The notes beneath the pieces are model-generated. The model was not told the origin of the DNA and ran no database searches. It saw only the letters and a program-made list of their open reading frames with translations. Of a stretch of 64,000 bases of DNA, positions 10,431 to 21,400 are shown piece by piece. How positions within the stretch are numbered: the first letter of the stretch is position 1; every line of letters begins with the position of its first letter. Origin of the DNA: Palaemon carinicauda (lineage: Eukaryota > Arthropoda > Malacostraca > Decapoda > Palaemonidae); the NCBI RefSeq assembly GCF_036898095.1, contig NC_090761.1, forward strand, positions 47,489,019 through 47,553,018. Reading direction: 5' to 3'. The position numbers were made by a program, and so were the translations under genes.

Positions 10431-10556
10431 TATATTCAAAAATTTATTTTACTAATGAAAATAACATATTAATGAAAAAAGAGAACAGTTCCTTACCTTA
10501 TTCCTATGGTTGACTTGCACACTAGAAGGGATGTTGCAAGGGACTGAGTGACAGGT

Positions 10557-12580
10557 TTATTGTGGAGAGGAAGTTGCAGAAGATGCAGGAGAAACTGGGG
10601 CAGGTGAGTCAGGATTCTCTGGAAGTGAAACAGAAGATGGTGGAGAAGCTGGGGCAGGTAAGTGTGGAGGTGAGGCAGAACCTACAGAAGGTAGTGAAGC
10701 TGGGCCAGGTGAGTGTGGAGGTGAGGCAGAACCTATAGAAGGTGGTGTAGAAGCTGGAGTAGTAGAGGCAGCTGAGGTAGACAGTAGAGGCTCTGTAGCA
10801 GTAGAGGCAGCCGAGGTAGACTGTAGAGGCTCTGTAGCAATAGAGGCAGCTGAGGTAGAGGGTAGAGGCTCTGTTGCTGGCAAATCTGGAGTAGTAGAGG
10901 CAGCTAATGTAAAGGGTGCAGGTCTCTACTTTCTTAAAAAACCACTCCAGGTTAGACTGGACAGACAGGATCCTCTTCTCATCCAAGATCTCCTTGTAAC
11001 ACTGCAGTAAATCCATGATGCCTCTGGAAACCCTAGTGAACCTTTCCATGTTAAGATCCTGAGCCTCAAAAGTTGCCAACACGTGCTGTATCTCAACAAA
11101 ACCTTTTGACAAACCCTGCCTTGTGAAAGCCTTAGCCTCTGGGAGGGGGGTTTCTTCTTCTTCCTCTATGATCTGCTTCGCCAGTTGTATCAAGTCCCCA
11201 TCAGATAACTCCTATCCATGAGATTCCAGCAGCTCTGTAACATCATCAACCTCCATATCCAGATCGATTTCCTTACTCAGGGCAACAATGTTCTTAATAA
11301 CATGGTCAACTGTGTCCTCAAACCCATGGAAATCATTCACAGATTGAGGAGATAGTTTCCTCCAAACACCATTCATGTTTGTAATCTTCACCTCCCAGGA
11401 ATCAGCAATGTTCTTCACAGCATCAAGGATGTTGTAGGACTTCCAAAAGTCCTTCAGAGTCAAGTCCTTCTTTGTTTCAGTTGCCTTGAATGCCATATGC
11501 CATAGCAATTATCCTTTCGAGGTAGTAGGCCTTGAACGAAGCAATCACTCCTTGGTCCATAGATTGTAAAAGGGCCGTGGTATTGGGTGGAAGGTAAACC
11601 ACCTTGACATTAGGGTGAAAGTCTCCCAGCTGGGCAGGGTGTCCAGGGGCATTGTCCAGCACTAGTAACACCTTAAAGGGGATACCTTTTTTTGGTGCAA
11701 TATCGCTCCACACTAGGCACAAAATGGTTGATAAACCAGTCCTCAAACACTTCAAGTGTCACCCATGCCTTCTTATTTGCCTTCCAAATGACTGGGAGTT
11801 GACGCTTCCAAATGCCCTTGAGTACCCTTGGATTTTCAGCCTGATACACCAGCAATGGCTTCAGTTTGATGTTGCCAGCACTATTTCCCCAAGAAGTAAA
11901 GTTAGCCTCTCTTTGCTGGCTTTATGACTGGGTGCTGACTTCTCCTCCTTTGTGATGTACATGCGGTTAGGCATACGCTTCCAAAATAAACCTGTCTCAT
12001 CCACGTTGAACACTTGATAAGCAGAATAACCCCCCTCCCTAATTATCTCGGCCAATGCTTTAGGAAATTCACTTGCTGCTTTCTCATCCCCACTAGCAGC
12101 TTCATCTTGCACTTTAAGGTTATGGTAATTGGCCCGAGCCTTAAATCACATAAACCAATCCCTACTAGCCGAAAACTCTTCACTTTCACTTTCTTCCTCC
12201 CTTTCTTTTATCAACGCTTCAAACAATCTTTTCTCCTTCTCCTGAATCACCATATGGCTCACCGGAATATGCCGTTGATTTTGATCCTCCAACCAAAGCA
12301 CCAATAATCTTTCCATTTTAATAAATAAACCACTACGCTGCTTGGTTATCACTGTTGATTTCATAGAAGCAGATCCTTTCACATGTTCAACGATGCTCTC
12401 TTTATCCTTAAGAATGGTAGCCACGGTCAAACGATTAAGGGACAGCGACCGGCCAATGTTCGTTGGCGTTTCACTGTTTTTAGATCACTTAATAGTGTCT
12501 AATTTCACTTCCATGGTGATGGCCTTTCTTTTTTTTGATGCACTTCCATCAGATGAATCAGTCTTACGCTTTGGAGCCAT
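10557..12580 (-). pseudogene. Tigger (TIGD1-like) transposase, broken
   Basis: A pogo-subfamily DDE transposase split over several - strand frames. From the start at 12578-12580: a basic N-terminus (MAPKRKTDSSDG), a helix-turn-helix region, a CENP-B-type DNA-binding block (about 12146-12430), then the catalytic core. VDETGLFWKRMP lies near 12010, LLVLDNAPGHP near 11650 and SMDQGVIASFKAYYLE near 11530, corresponding to the catalytic acidic residues of the family. The tail (about 10557-10890) is a low-complexity Ser/Pro/Ala/Thr repeat. There are at least four frame changes or stops: after LDTIK near 12485, and near 12120, 11860 and 11200. The order and spacing match TIGD1-like proteins. No function remains; read-through from CCDC93 would be antisense to it. 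Confidence 0.85.
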
Positions 12581-12973
12581 AACGAAGGGCAAAAAGTTCA
12601 AAAATATTATCAAACGTGAGAGAGAGAACCGTCGTACATAACCAAAACAAAGCATATTCATCCGGTGTGCACTAGAAACTAGTTCGCAATTGTTTACGAT
12701 GCTTATGATGCTAATGACGTAAGATGGAATATTATTTTTTATAATTTTATGTGGCGCATTCGTAACCTCGAAACAGCGTAAGTCGGACCATCGTAACCCG
12801 AGGACTCCCTGTATGTCAAAATTTTGAATATTTTTAATCAAAGATTATGCAGACATTTTTTTTTTTTTCATTACTGGGTATTTGAAATACTTTTTATCCT
12901 TTCAGTCTTTGTTATATAGTGCTTTTTTAATATTGCAATATAAAAAGCAGTTTTGTTGTGTTTTTCTTTGCAG

Positions 12974-13094
12974 TTTCAGCAACTCATCGAGAAACTCAAC
13001 AGTTTTACAACATGTACAATACGCTTGCTGATATACGTACGTACATGGAGAAGGAACTTTCTCTACTGAACTCCATTCTTGATAATATGGATGC
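12974..13094 (+). CDS. CCDC93: CCDC93, internal exon (second in window)
   Basis: Acceptor 'tttctttgcag' and donor 'gtaagt' bracket a 121-bp exon. With the base carried over from the exon ending at 3737 it reads ISATHRETQQFYNMYNTLAD and continues to SLLNSILDNMD. This matches the conserved SAxHxETKQFFxxYNTLDD and LLNSI segments I know from vertebrate CCDC93. The exon ends after two bases of a codon, completed by the exon at 15146. All of it is predicted coiled coil, the part of the protein that contacts other CCC/Commander subunits. Confidence 0.92.
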
Positions 13095-15145
13095 GTAAGT
13101 TGTTTATTTCTCTTATACTGTTTGATAATTTTAGGGCATTGGTTTAGCTTGTTTGAGAAACATGATTCGCCCTCAAACTCTTGGATCCTTGCTGTGGGTT
13201 AGAGAGATCAGAGAGTAACGTCATAAAGAATAAACATAGACTGTAATAAACAGTAAAAATGCATGAATAACAAATGGAAAGGCTATTATAAGGAGGGAAG
13301 AATGGGAGAAATCTTTTAGCCTTTGGCACTAAAGAGAATTGATAGAATATATAATTGAAAATAATGAATAAAACAGAATAAGGATTTGTAGTAAGAAAGG
13401 GAATAAGGATAATACAAAATAAAAAAAGTTAATAGTGATATATGGAATAAAACACAATGAAATTAAGAATAATAATATGTGAATAACAGAAATAAAAACA
13501 AGTGAAAATTAAATAGAAAGAATGATAAATGAGAACAACTGTTTAGTCTTTGGGGCAACGTTACCTTGATTCGAAACCTTAAATTTGTCCATAAATTCAA
13601 GGCTTCTTATATTTTCTGTAATACTGTGTCATATATCATCGCACCAACATTTGTCATAGAAGATGTCATAGGCATGCTTGATTGTATCTCCTTTTTGTTT
13701 TTTAGCTTATAAATTTCTGTGTAATTTGTTTCAGTATATTGTACTAGATTAATGACAAGCATAGCAGAATAGGAGTTCTGACAATAATAGGTCTAAACAG
13801 ATTAAACCAATAATTGAGTTATGTTGTTAATCATTTGATAGAGAGCAATACACTTATTTGATCATACTAGTTTCACCCATAGTTATTAAATGAATAATCC
13901 ACATGACCCAGTCTCAGAATGTAGACAATGCGGAACAATACTAGCCAAGAAAAAGTTCTGATAATGATCCACTTTCTAACCTATATCAAGTTTTGACTTG
14001 ATTTGAATGATGAATTTTAGCTCAATGACCCAGTGCCAGGGCCTGGGAGGTCATTGAGTGTTCAGGTATGAATGGTAAATACTTTACCCTATAATTACAC
14101 TACAAAGTAAAAGTCAAAAGAGGTTGAACAACAAGATGAAAGGAAGTAAACATGAAGGCTAATAAGTTATTGCAGCTAGTGGTCAAAGGAAGACCCTTAG
14201 TAATACCAGGTACAGGTGTTGTAAATGAAATTTCATATGCAGTCAGTTTTAAGGAATTTTGCAATATATTAATTCAAATGCAACAAATTGATTGAAAACT
14301 AACTTCAGATCAGCCTTGCAGGAGTTAAGAATATCAAGTATGTGGTCTGGTTAGAATATTTTTAATAATGAAAGTGAGTAATAGTACTGGCATGAGTGAT
14401 TGTTTATCTCATGTTAACTACAAAATAGGAAATTAGAGTAATACCATATACAGAAACATGTAATGTATAGAGCCTCATAATGCATATATCCACCTTTGTA
14501 GAAAGGCCACTCATGTACAGGTAATTAAGATTTTGAAATACTTTAAATTTCAGAAAAAATTAAACCTCTTACATTTAGGTTGGCTTTGGTAAGCATCTTA
14601 ATGAATACTGTAATGGTTTTTGTGCTTTTAGAGATTGGGTAGATCACAAAATTTATGTGTAAGAGTATGGCCAACAACTTTTTTGAGGCAACAGTTATTT
14701 CAAGAATAAATGCATATGATTTATATACAAATGTAAATTTGTACTATTAATAGTGCTCCTGGCATAAGATATATGCTTAGTAACAGTAATACAATGTATA
14801 AGAGAATATATAACAAATAAGACAACTTGTATTAATGTGAAGGATACTGAGCTTCCTCATATTAGAGGTAAGTACTGTACACCTATTTCAAGGAGAAACT
14901 AGGAAATTTGTCAGTATTTCTGTGTGCTTTCACTCATTTCAGGTGAAGATATATAAGGCCAACAGTATTTTTGATGAATTAGCTTGTGGTGAAGCAGAGA
15001 CAAAACACTTGAACTTCAGGAATATTAGAAATATACTGTATGAATATTATTCATTGGTTTTATAGAACAACATCATAGATTCAGTTTCATTCAATAATTT
15101 TTTGTGCTATGGCAGTAATCTTCTTTTTTTTTTTCCACTTCACAG
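13095..15145 (+). other. CCDC93: CCDC93 intron
   Basis: About 2 kb of AT-rich sequence between the donor at 13095 and the acceptor 'cacttcacag' ending at 15145. No gene or clear transposon is seen in it. Confidence 0.75.
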
Positions 15146-15230
15146 GGCTCTGGGCAGCTCTGCAAGCATGGATGAATACCTGCACCAGTTGGACACCATC
15201 GTTGAAGGCATACGTCAAAATAAGTTAAAG
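15146..15230 (+). CDS. CCDC93: CCDC93, internal exon (third in window)
   Basis: An 85-bp exon between 'tccacttcacag' and 'gtaataag'. In phase it reads ALGSSASMDEYLHQLDTIVE then GIRQNKLK. This parallels the vertebrate segment with a QFLxQMEQIVEGIKQ-like pattern. It ends on a codon boundary, and the next exon begins in frame with IERRR. Confidence 0.88.
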
Positions 15231-15848
15231 GTAATAAGGACTATGCTTGTTTGAAATTCTTGATATTGTGTTTTATAAAATCCTACAATAGTACCTCAAT
15301 ATACATCCTTAATCCATTGTGTAAGGTCATTTGTATACTAAAGGATGATAGATTTGTATCCGCATAGGAAGAACTTAGTGTTGTAAATCTAGCGCATAAT
15401 TGATTGATGCATGAAAATGCTCTGTAATCAATTACAGAGTATTTTCATGGTAGATGGGGCAGCTCATGAGTTGTGAATTGTATTGACCATATATACTTTT
15501 TTTATCTTATCCTGGATTATAAAAATAAATCTTAATATTTACTATCAAAGATTTTTGCATGGTTTTCTTCCAAAGGATTTTTAAATGACTTATTTCATAT
15601 CAAGGAAGGCACATCTTAAATTTTTTTCATTATACTGTTAAGACCATATCCTACATGTCAGACCTTTTTCTGTATTTTTAAACATTTTGAGCGTTTGTAG
15701 ATTGTAATTTAAAAATTCAGTAGAGTTTTATCTAAGTGGCTAGCCACATCAAAAGCAAGGCTGCTTTCCAAAAAATGATTTATTGTTTTCTTTAACTTTA
15801 AATTCCTGCTTTAGGTTTGTGGATATAATTTTCCTTCTATATTTCCAG
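15231..15848 (+). other. CCDC93: CCDC93 intron
   Basis: Plain AT-rich intron, ending in 'ttctatatttccag'. A 20-bp imperfect inverted pair around 'ctctgtaatcaattacagag' (15420-15439) is present; no other feature is seen. Confidence 0.75.
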
Positions 15849-16016
15849 ATTGAGAGGAGAAGAGCAGAAGAAAAATCACATCATAAAAATTTAATGGATG
15901 AATTGAGTCGCCTTCAGGAGCTTAATCGCCACTATGCAAAAATAGTTTATCAACTAAGCCAAGAAATCAATAAGAATGAAATTTTGCATAGAAAATTAGC
16001 AGCTCGTGGTAATTAA
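15849..16016 (+). CDS. CCDC93: CCDC93, last coding exon
   Basis: Reads in frame from the acceptor at 15848 to a TAA at 16014-16016. It encodes a charged coiled coil (IERRRAEEKSHHKNLMDELS, then RLQELNRHYAKIVYQLSQEI) and ends KLAARGN. Vertebrate CCDC93 ends in the same type of helix followed by a short basic tail, so the end is complete. No stop-free extension past 16016 exists. Confidence 0.9.
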   Translation: MERRRAEEKSHHKNLMDELSRLQELNRHYAKIVYQLSQEINKNEILHRKLAARGN

Positions 16017-16368
16017 TTTATTTAATTTTACTTGCTTTCATGATGAAGTATTTACTGAAGAGTTATTGTATTAGACATTTAACCAAACAAGAACTATGAT
16101 TTTTTTATGGAAGGCATTTATTATTAAAAGTGATTCTTTATTCTTATAATAGTTCTAACCTTAATAATGATATAACTTCCCAAATGAAATTTACCTTGAG
16201 CACAATATTTCCTCCTCTTTATTATGTTTATTACTTTTAAATCTTTCTAATTGTTCTTAAACACTGTCTCTAAGAACATGCTCTTGTGGATAGATGCGTC
16301 ATTTAGAATTACTGTATAAATCTTTTTGCTATCATTACAATTTATAATGTTATCCCAGTTGTAATAAA
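16017..16368 (+). other. CCDC93: CCDC93 3' untranslated region, candidate
   Basis: AT-rich sequence after the stop codon, running to a canonical AATAAA. The extent is inferred from the signal only. Confidence 0.5.
16363..16368 (+). terminator. CCDC93: candidate polyadenylation signal of CCDC93
   Basis: AATAAA within 'gtaataaagttgttaag', about 350 bp after the stop, with T-rich sequence downstream ('gttttttcagctac'). Confidence 0.5.
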
Positions 16369-16507
16369 GTTGTTAAGTTTTTTCAGCTACATTTTCTTCC
16401 ATTCAGGTTGTCAACATTGGTCTTTGTTAGGTGAAATTAGAGCACCACTTTAATATTAATTTGATCTCATAACAGGAGAGAAAGGGATAACATACCTATT
16501 CAGTATT

Positions 16508-17140
16508 GGCATTTGCACATTTAAGATGGCTCAGTAAGGCAGATTACCTTTTGGCATTTGCACATTTAAGGTGGTTCAGCAAGGAAGATTACCTTTTGGA
16601 ATATGCACATTTAAGATACTTCAGCGAGGCAGATTACCATTTGGAATTTGCACATTTAAAATGGTTCAGCAAGGTAGATTACCTTTAGGAATTTGTACAT
16701 TTAAGATGGTTCTGCAAGGCAGATTACCATTTTAAATTTGCACTTTTAAGATGGTTCAGCAAGGCTGATTACCTTTTGAAATTTTTACTTTTAAGATAGT
16801 TCAGCAAGGCAGATTACCTTTTGGAATTTTCACATTTAAGATGGTTCAGCAAGGCAGATTACCTCTCAGAATTTGCACTGTTAAGATACCATATCAAAGC
16901 AGATTGCCTATCGAAATTTGTAGATAAGATTGTCCAGAAAGGCATATTACCAATTGGAATTTGTAGTTATGATGATCTAGAAAGGCAGATTACCACTTGG
17001 AATTTGTACATTTAGGATGGTCCAGAAAAGCAGATTATCTATTAGAATCTGTATAATTAAGATAGTACAGAAAGGCAGATTACCCATTGGAATTTGTACA
17101 GTTAAGATGGTCCAGAAAGGCAGATTACCTATGTTGAATC
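16508..17140. repeat. 45-bp minisatellite, about 14 units
   Basis: Units start 'ggcatttgcacatttaagat' and contain 'ggttcagcaaggcagattac'. The early units keep a 15-codon open frame (FAHLRWLSKADYLL-type), and later units decay with indels. There is no start context or conserved neighbour, so I treat the frame as a by-product of a unit length divisible by three. Confidence 0.85.
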
Positions 17141-18960
17141 TTGCCTTCAGTATTTGGCCCCAATGTTAACGATATGCTGACCCATGAAGAGACTTTGGAC
17201 TAAGGGTATATTCGGGTAGATATAAGTTTTTGTTCCTACATGAATACATACCATTGTTCTTCAATAGGAGTATGACTTCAGTTTAACAAGGAATAGCTAT
17301 TGAATTCTTGAGGTAATTAAAGCTACTGATGGGTAGTGTGGGTAAACCCCGCTCATATGACAGTCAGCGAGATTAGCACTTTTGACTGCAGGAGTAATGA
17401 ATACAGACATACTACAGATTCCTTTTCTTTCTCACCATTATTCTTACATTAAGGGGTCAGTTGCCTGCTGTGCCCTCGTACTATTGCTACCTCTCTTAAA
17501 ATCTGCCGTTGTTCTTTTTCCTTTTGAGCTGCAATAGAAGCGAAAGAGATAAGGTTGTGTCCTGGCAAAGCTGGTAGAAGTAGCAGGTTTATTTTGAAAC
17601 CTGCTGTTGATCCTTATCTCCTTTATACTTTTTGTAGGGTGTATGACTGGTTGCAGTCTTCTCCCTGTGATGAGTGGATTATGTGGCATACTCTTCTGTG
17701 GGAAGAGTTTGGAAGGTATGATATAAAGGCTCCCTCAGAATCAACTTTGGCAGCATGAAAATTGATGCTGTAGAATATTTTTTTTTTTTCCAGGTATGAG
17801 TCCTCGAATTTGGGCTGGAATTTGTAAGGTTGAGGGGATGAACAGAACTCGGGTTGCCCTCAGGGCTCTCTTCAGGGAAATTGGAAGTATCGCTTACCTC
17901 TAGTGAGAGTAGTACTCTTCCGTCTTTCCTTTGAAACTCGCCCATCATCATCAGTTTATACAAAACTGATGATGATGACCTAAACCTAGGTCCTCAGGCA
18001 TCGCTGGTCCTTCATTGTCAGAGAAGCTGATTGAAGTTTTGGCCTTCCATAGAATTTCTAAGGCTAGCCCAACTCCTGCAACACCTATAGTGATGCTGGA
18101 GGATGTTACACCCTGGATTTTGGTCTCGTCTGCTGTTAAAGAAACCATGTGGCTTCTTCCTTGTGGGAGCATCATCACTGGTCTCTCAGATTTCAACATC
18201 GATGGAGGCTAGGAAGGGAAAGTAGTGTGAGCATTCCTCTTTCAGTTCTTCATCCAATTCAATCCTGATAATACTTCTTTTAAAATGGAGAAGAGGTCTA
18301 GGAAGACTTACTGCAAGGAGTCTCATAAGCATCCTAGCAATGTGTCTCCTCATATGTTAGAGACATGCAGTGTGCTTTAAAGTGTTGATCCTGATAGAGA
18401 AAATATTATTGACCAAGGTGCAGTCGCAAATACCGCTTCTATAGGTGCTAGATCTTGTTAGGGTCTGAGCATGCATGTTGGTACTCGGGTGGTTCAAGGG
18501 CTTCGCCCTTCTTCTTCTACTCCTAGGCGATTGAAGAATACCTTGATGTCTTACCCCAGAGATATTCAGGTAGCAAAGGGCGAGAAGAAGCCAAATGTTG
18601 AGTTTCCATCTCATACTTGTAATTGATAACCAGGGATGAGAGGAACCAGTGATCATTCTTCTCGCTTGTATGAGTGAAAAGACATTCACTCACATGTGCG
18701 CAATTGGGTATATGATCCTAGGTCTCCTCACGACCTTCGGGTCAGGGTAGACATTCCCCCTCCCTTGCACAATTTTGATGAGAATCACTAGTCTTCTGGC
18801 TTTCTCCACATGTCTTGTCCAGACACCAAGAAATTTCCACTCATTCATACAATTGTGGATGAAACTAGGTGACCGCCCTAGATTATTCTTAGCGCTCTTA
18901 CAATCACAGAGATCGGACCTCACTTACTCAAATATTCCACTGAAAGAGGTAAGTACAGGA
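17141..18960. other. unassigned, probably retroelement-derived sequence
   Basis: GC content rises and several medium frames appear on both strands, but none is splice-bounded or recognisable. Parts of the + strand read like a decayed Ser/His-rich gag (MEKRSRKTYCKESHKHPSNV near 18284), with many stops. I cannot name the family. Confidence 0.35.
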
Positions 18961-21400
18961 TACTTTTTCTATTTCTGGGGGTGTGAATTCTAGAGGCAGT
19001 TCAGTTTCTGAAGGGGAGGGTGATCGTGTGCAATCAGGGCCCCCTTCCGCTTCTACAGGGTACACCACCAGGTCCGTTCTCAGTCCAGAGCATGGTTAAG
19101 GCATACTCAAAATCTTGCTTTGCCTGCAAGAGCTATAGGCAAGCAACTCTAGGCAAAAGGTCGTCCTTGTAACCAAATTGCTCATCCACCTCCAAGCTCG
19201 GACCCATCGGAGCCCGGGCGGGGTCGAAGTCGTCAAGGTAGGCTGTTGACGGACGTCTCTTGCTGATGCTCTAGATCTAGAGGAAGAGACTTCCCTAGGC
19301 CTCTCTTGCTGGATCGCTGAAGCTCTTGCCGAGGACTTGGGAATGGTAAACAAGCTCTTCAGCTCCCTGCACTGAGGTAAATATTCCTCTAGAAGAGGCA
19401 GCCATGTGGCCGTCTCTTTCCTGAGAGGACGTTTGTCATCTCCGGAGGGAGGAATCACGTCAGGCTGGGATGGAGAACAGGACTTTGGAGGTACCACTTC
19501 TAGAGCGAGAAGCGAAAAGAGTGTCGGAGAGATCACCCTGTTCTCAGGTGCTACACGTACCTGAAAGGGGCTCCGAGACTTCTTTACGACTCTTTCCTTT
19601 CAATTTCGCTTCTGGGGGGAGAGGGGTCTCACCTTGGGAGGAGGTCCTGCAAGGGACAAATCTTCAGAACTCCTAGGTTCTGAAGGAGGAGAGGAACAGG
19701 GAAGGAGAGAAGCCATCAAAGGAGTCCTTGGTGTGTCACCCACGGATTACAAATGGGGAAGAACCCCTGTGACTGCTTTCCACACTATATTAAATAGTGT
19801 GTTCAACCGCAGGGTTGTCCTTACCACCTGTGGAACTGGGAGGAGGATCTATAGGGCAACCAGATGCCCTAGGTCTGGGAACCTGAAAAGAAGGGGGTGT
19901 TAGTCACCTTTTCTGCAAGCAAATGTGACACTGTTCTAACCACTTGGGGTTTTGCTGAGTGTTGGTCCCTCAAAGTAATACTTTGCTTCGGTCGTCCACC
20001 CTTAGCCCGATAAAACTCACGCTGGGAATCGTCAACCCTTTGCTCACACTGGGTGAGCTGATCTCCTGGTGAGTTACAATCTCTAGGAGACAGGCGCTTG
20101 TGAGTCTGTTAAGGCTTTGGGGCCGTCGGTCTCAGACACGGATACAAGGGTAAACAGCGAGGAGGCGAAGAGTGGCTTGGTGGCGAGAGCCACCTTGGCA
20201 AAGGCCTGGCAGGCGAGTGCCGAGAAAGAGTCTTGCAAGCTCTCGGAGAGTTGCTGACGTTTAACGGGAGACAGCCGGGGAGGTGGAGAGTGACACTCAC
20301 AGGGCTGACAACACTGGTCTTCATCTTGCCTAAAGTGTGGGTCTACTATAGAGACGATCACTCGTCACCTGATGTTCAGGTGACGATGACTCATCTGAAG
20401 ACGAGTGATGAGGAGCAGGTGAGACCCGCTTAGCTGGTGCATAGCGAATAGCCAGATCCATAAACAGCTGTAGGATGACGAACTGTTGATGAGTCTGACA
20501 TAGCTGCCAGTTTACGACGGCCTAGAGGATCAAAGTAACGAGAGCCCAAAGACTCGGGATCACGAGAGCCCAAAGACTCGGGATCACGAGAGCCCGAAGA
20601 CTCAGCGTGACGAGAGCCTAAAGGCTCAGGGTCATGGGAGGCCAGGGGTTCAGCGCGACGAGAGCCCGAAGGCTCTGGGTCTCGAGACCCCTAAGACTCA
20701 GCGCAATGAGAGCCCAAAGGCCCGGGGTCGTGAGAGCCGAAAGTTCAACGTGACAAGAGCCCGAAGGCTCAGGGAGTCTATCTAAATGATCGAACAGGCC
20801 TCTCCTTATGCAAGGGAGAGGCACGCCCAGGGTGGCGGGTAGTTAAAAACTCCTCCACCCGACGAACCTCTGAAGGAGAACGTCTAGCAGGTTCCTCCGG
20901 AGAGGTAACTTGCTGTGGTGAAGTCACTAGATGGTCTTTCGGAGATTTCTCTCAAGGGCGAGGAGAGAGATAGCCTCCTGAAGGAGGACACTGCCTTGGT
21001 TTAAAAGAAAAAATTTCTATTTGATTAGAGGTCTACATAGGGTAGTAATCCCAGGTCGTAATATTAAGTATGAAGGGAGGAGATAGAATTTGAAAAACAC
21101 TCATTTTCAGGATAAGTTACCCTGGTGTCCTGAAAGTCGAAGGCAAAAATCCTATGTAGTTTTGAGATGTCCTAAGTCACCTCATTAAGTGGTATGAATG
21201 TCAAAATCATGTCCTTAAAAAATGACATTAGCTGGCTGGTTCCCTTAAAAGAGAAAGAAAATTAGAATATTAATCTTCAAACAATCATATGGGAAGTCAA
21301 TTTTAAGGCAATAAAGAGTGGTAATGTCCACACACTACCCGAGTCAACAGCAACATCCCCTATAAATAGCAAGAGTGTAGAGTGACGGAACAAATATGGA
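18961..21400 (-). mobile_element. decayed retroelement, possibly DIRS-like, - strand
   Basis: At about 21361-21395 the + strand reads 'tataaatagcaagagtgtag' then 'agtgacggaacaa'. That resembles the first half of the internal complementary region at 3121-3160, so it could be the left end of a - strand relative of that element. Downstream on the - strand are gag-like Pro/Ser-rich frames (e.g. CQPCECHSPPPRLSPVKRQQ near 20300) and an 8-codon repeat. No RT, RNase H or recombinase is recognised. Low certainty. Confidence 0.35.
20537..20776. repeat. 24-bp minisatellite, 10 units
   Basis: Units of 24 bp such as 'cgagagcccaaagactcggg', from nearly identical copies on the left to diverged copies on the right. 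The - strand frame encodes PESLGSRD-type repeats of 8 residues, which would suit a low-complexity segment of a gag-like protein. Confidence 0.85.

Larger units (their letters stand above)
4145..10467 (+). mobile_element. DIRS-like tyrosine-recombinase retrotransposon, nested in the Tigger
   Basis: It has inverted terminal repeats of about 165 bp (4161-4325 and 10264-10430, near identical), short unlike outer ends on each side, and an internal complementary region (10132-10222) that joins the reverse complements of both outer ends. This is the structural signature of DIRS elements, which replicate through a circular intermediate and integrate with a tyrosine recombinase instead of a DDE integrase. 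Coding order on + is gag-like, RT thumb plus RNase H, recombinase. The RT fingers and palm are deleted and all frames are damaged, so the copy is not autonomous. Flanks show no convincing target duplication, as expected for this class. Confidence 0.88.
3958..12811 (-). mobile_element. Tigger/pogo-like DNA transposon (carrying a nested DIRS)
   Basis: The left end begins 'cagggggtcctcgacttacg' and the right end is its inverted partner, 'cgaggactccctg'. Both are flanked by TA (3956-3957 and 12812-12813), the target duplication of the Tc1/mariner superfamily. A TIGD1-like transposase lies on the - strand near the right end. Subtracting the inserted DIRS (4145-10467) leaves about 2.5 kb, the normal size of an autonomous Tigger. 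The whole unit sits in the intron between CCDC93 exons, antisense to the gene. The transposase is broken, so the copy should be inactive. Confidence 0.9.

Noticed and set aside
16506..17015. 45-bp minisatellite frame as a leucine-rich or similar repeat protein
   Set aside because: Later units contain stops and indels, there are no conserved structural residues, and it begins within the array itself.
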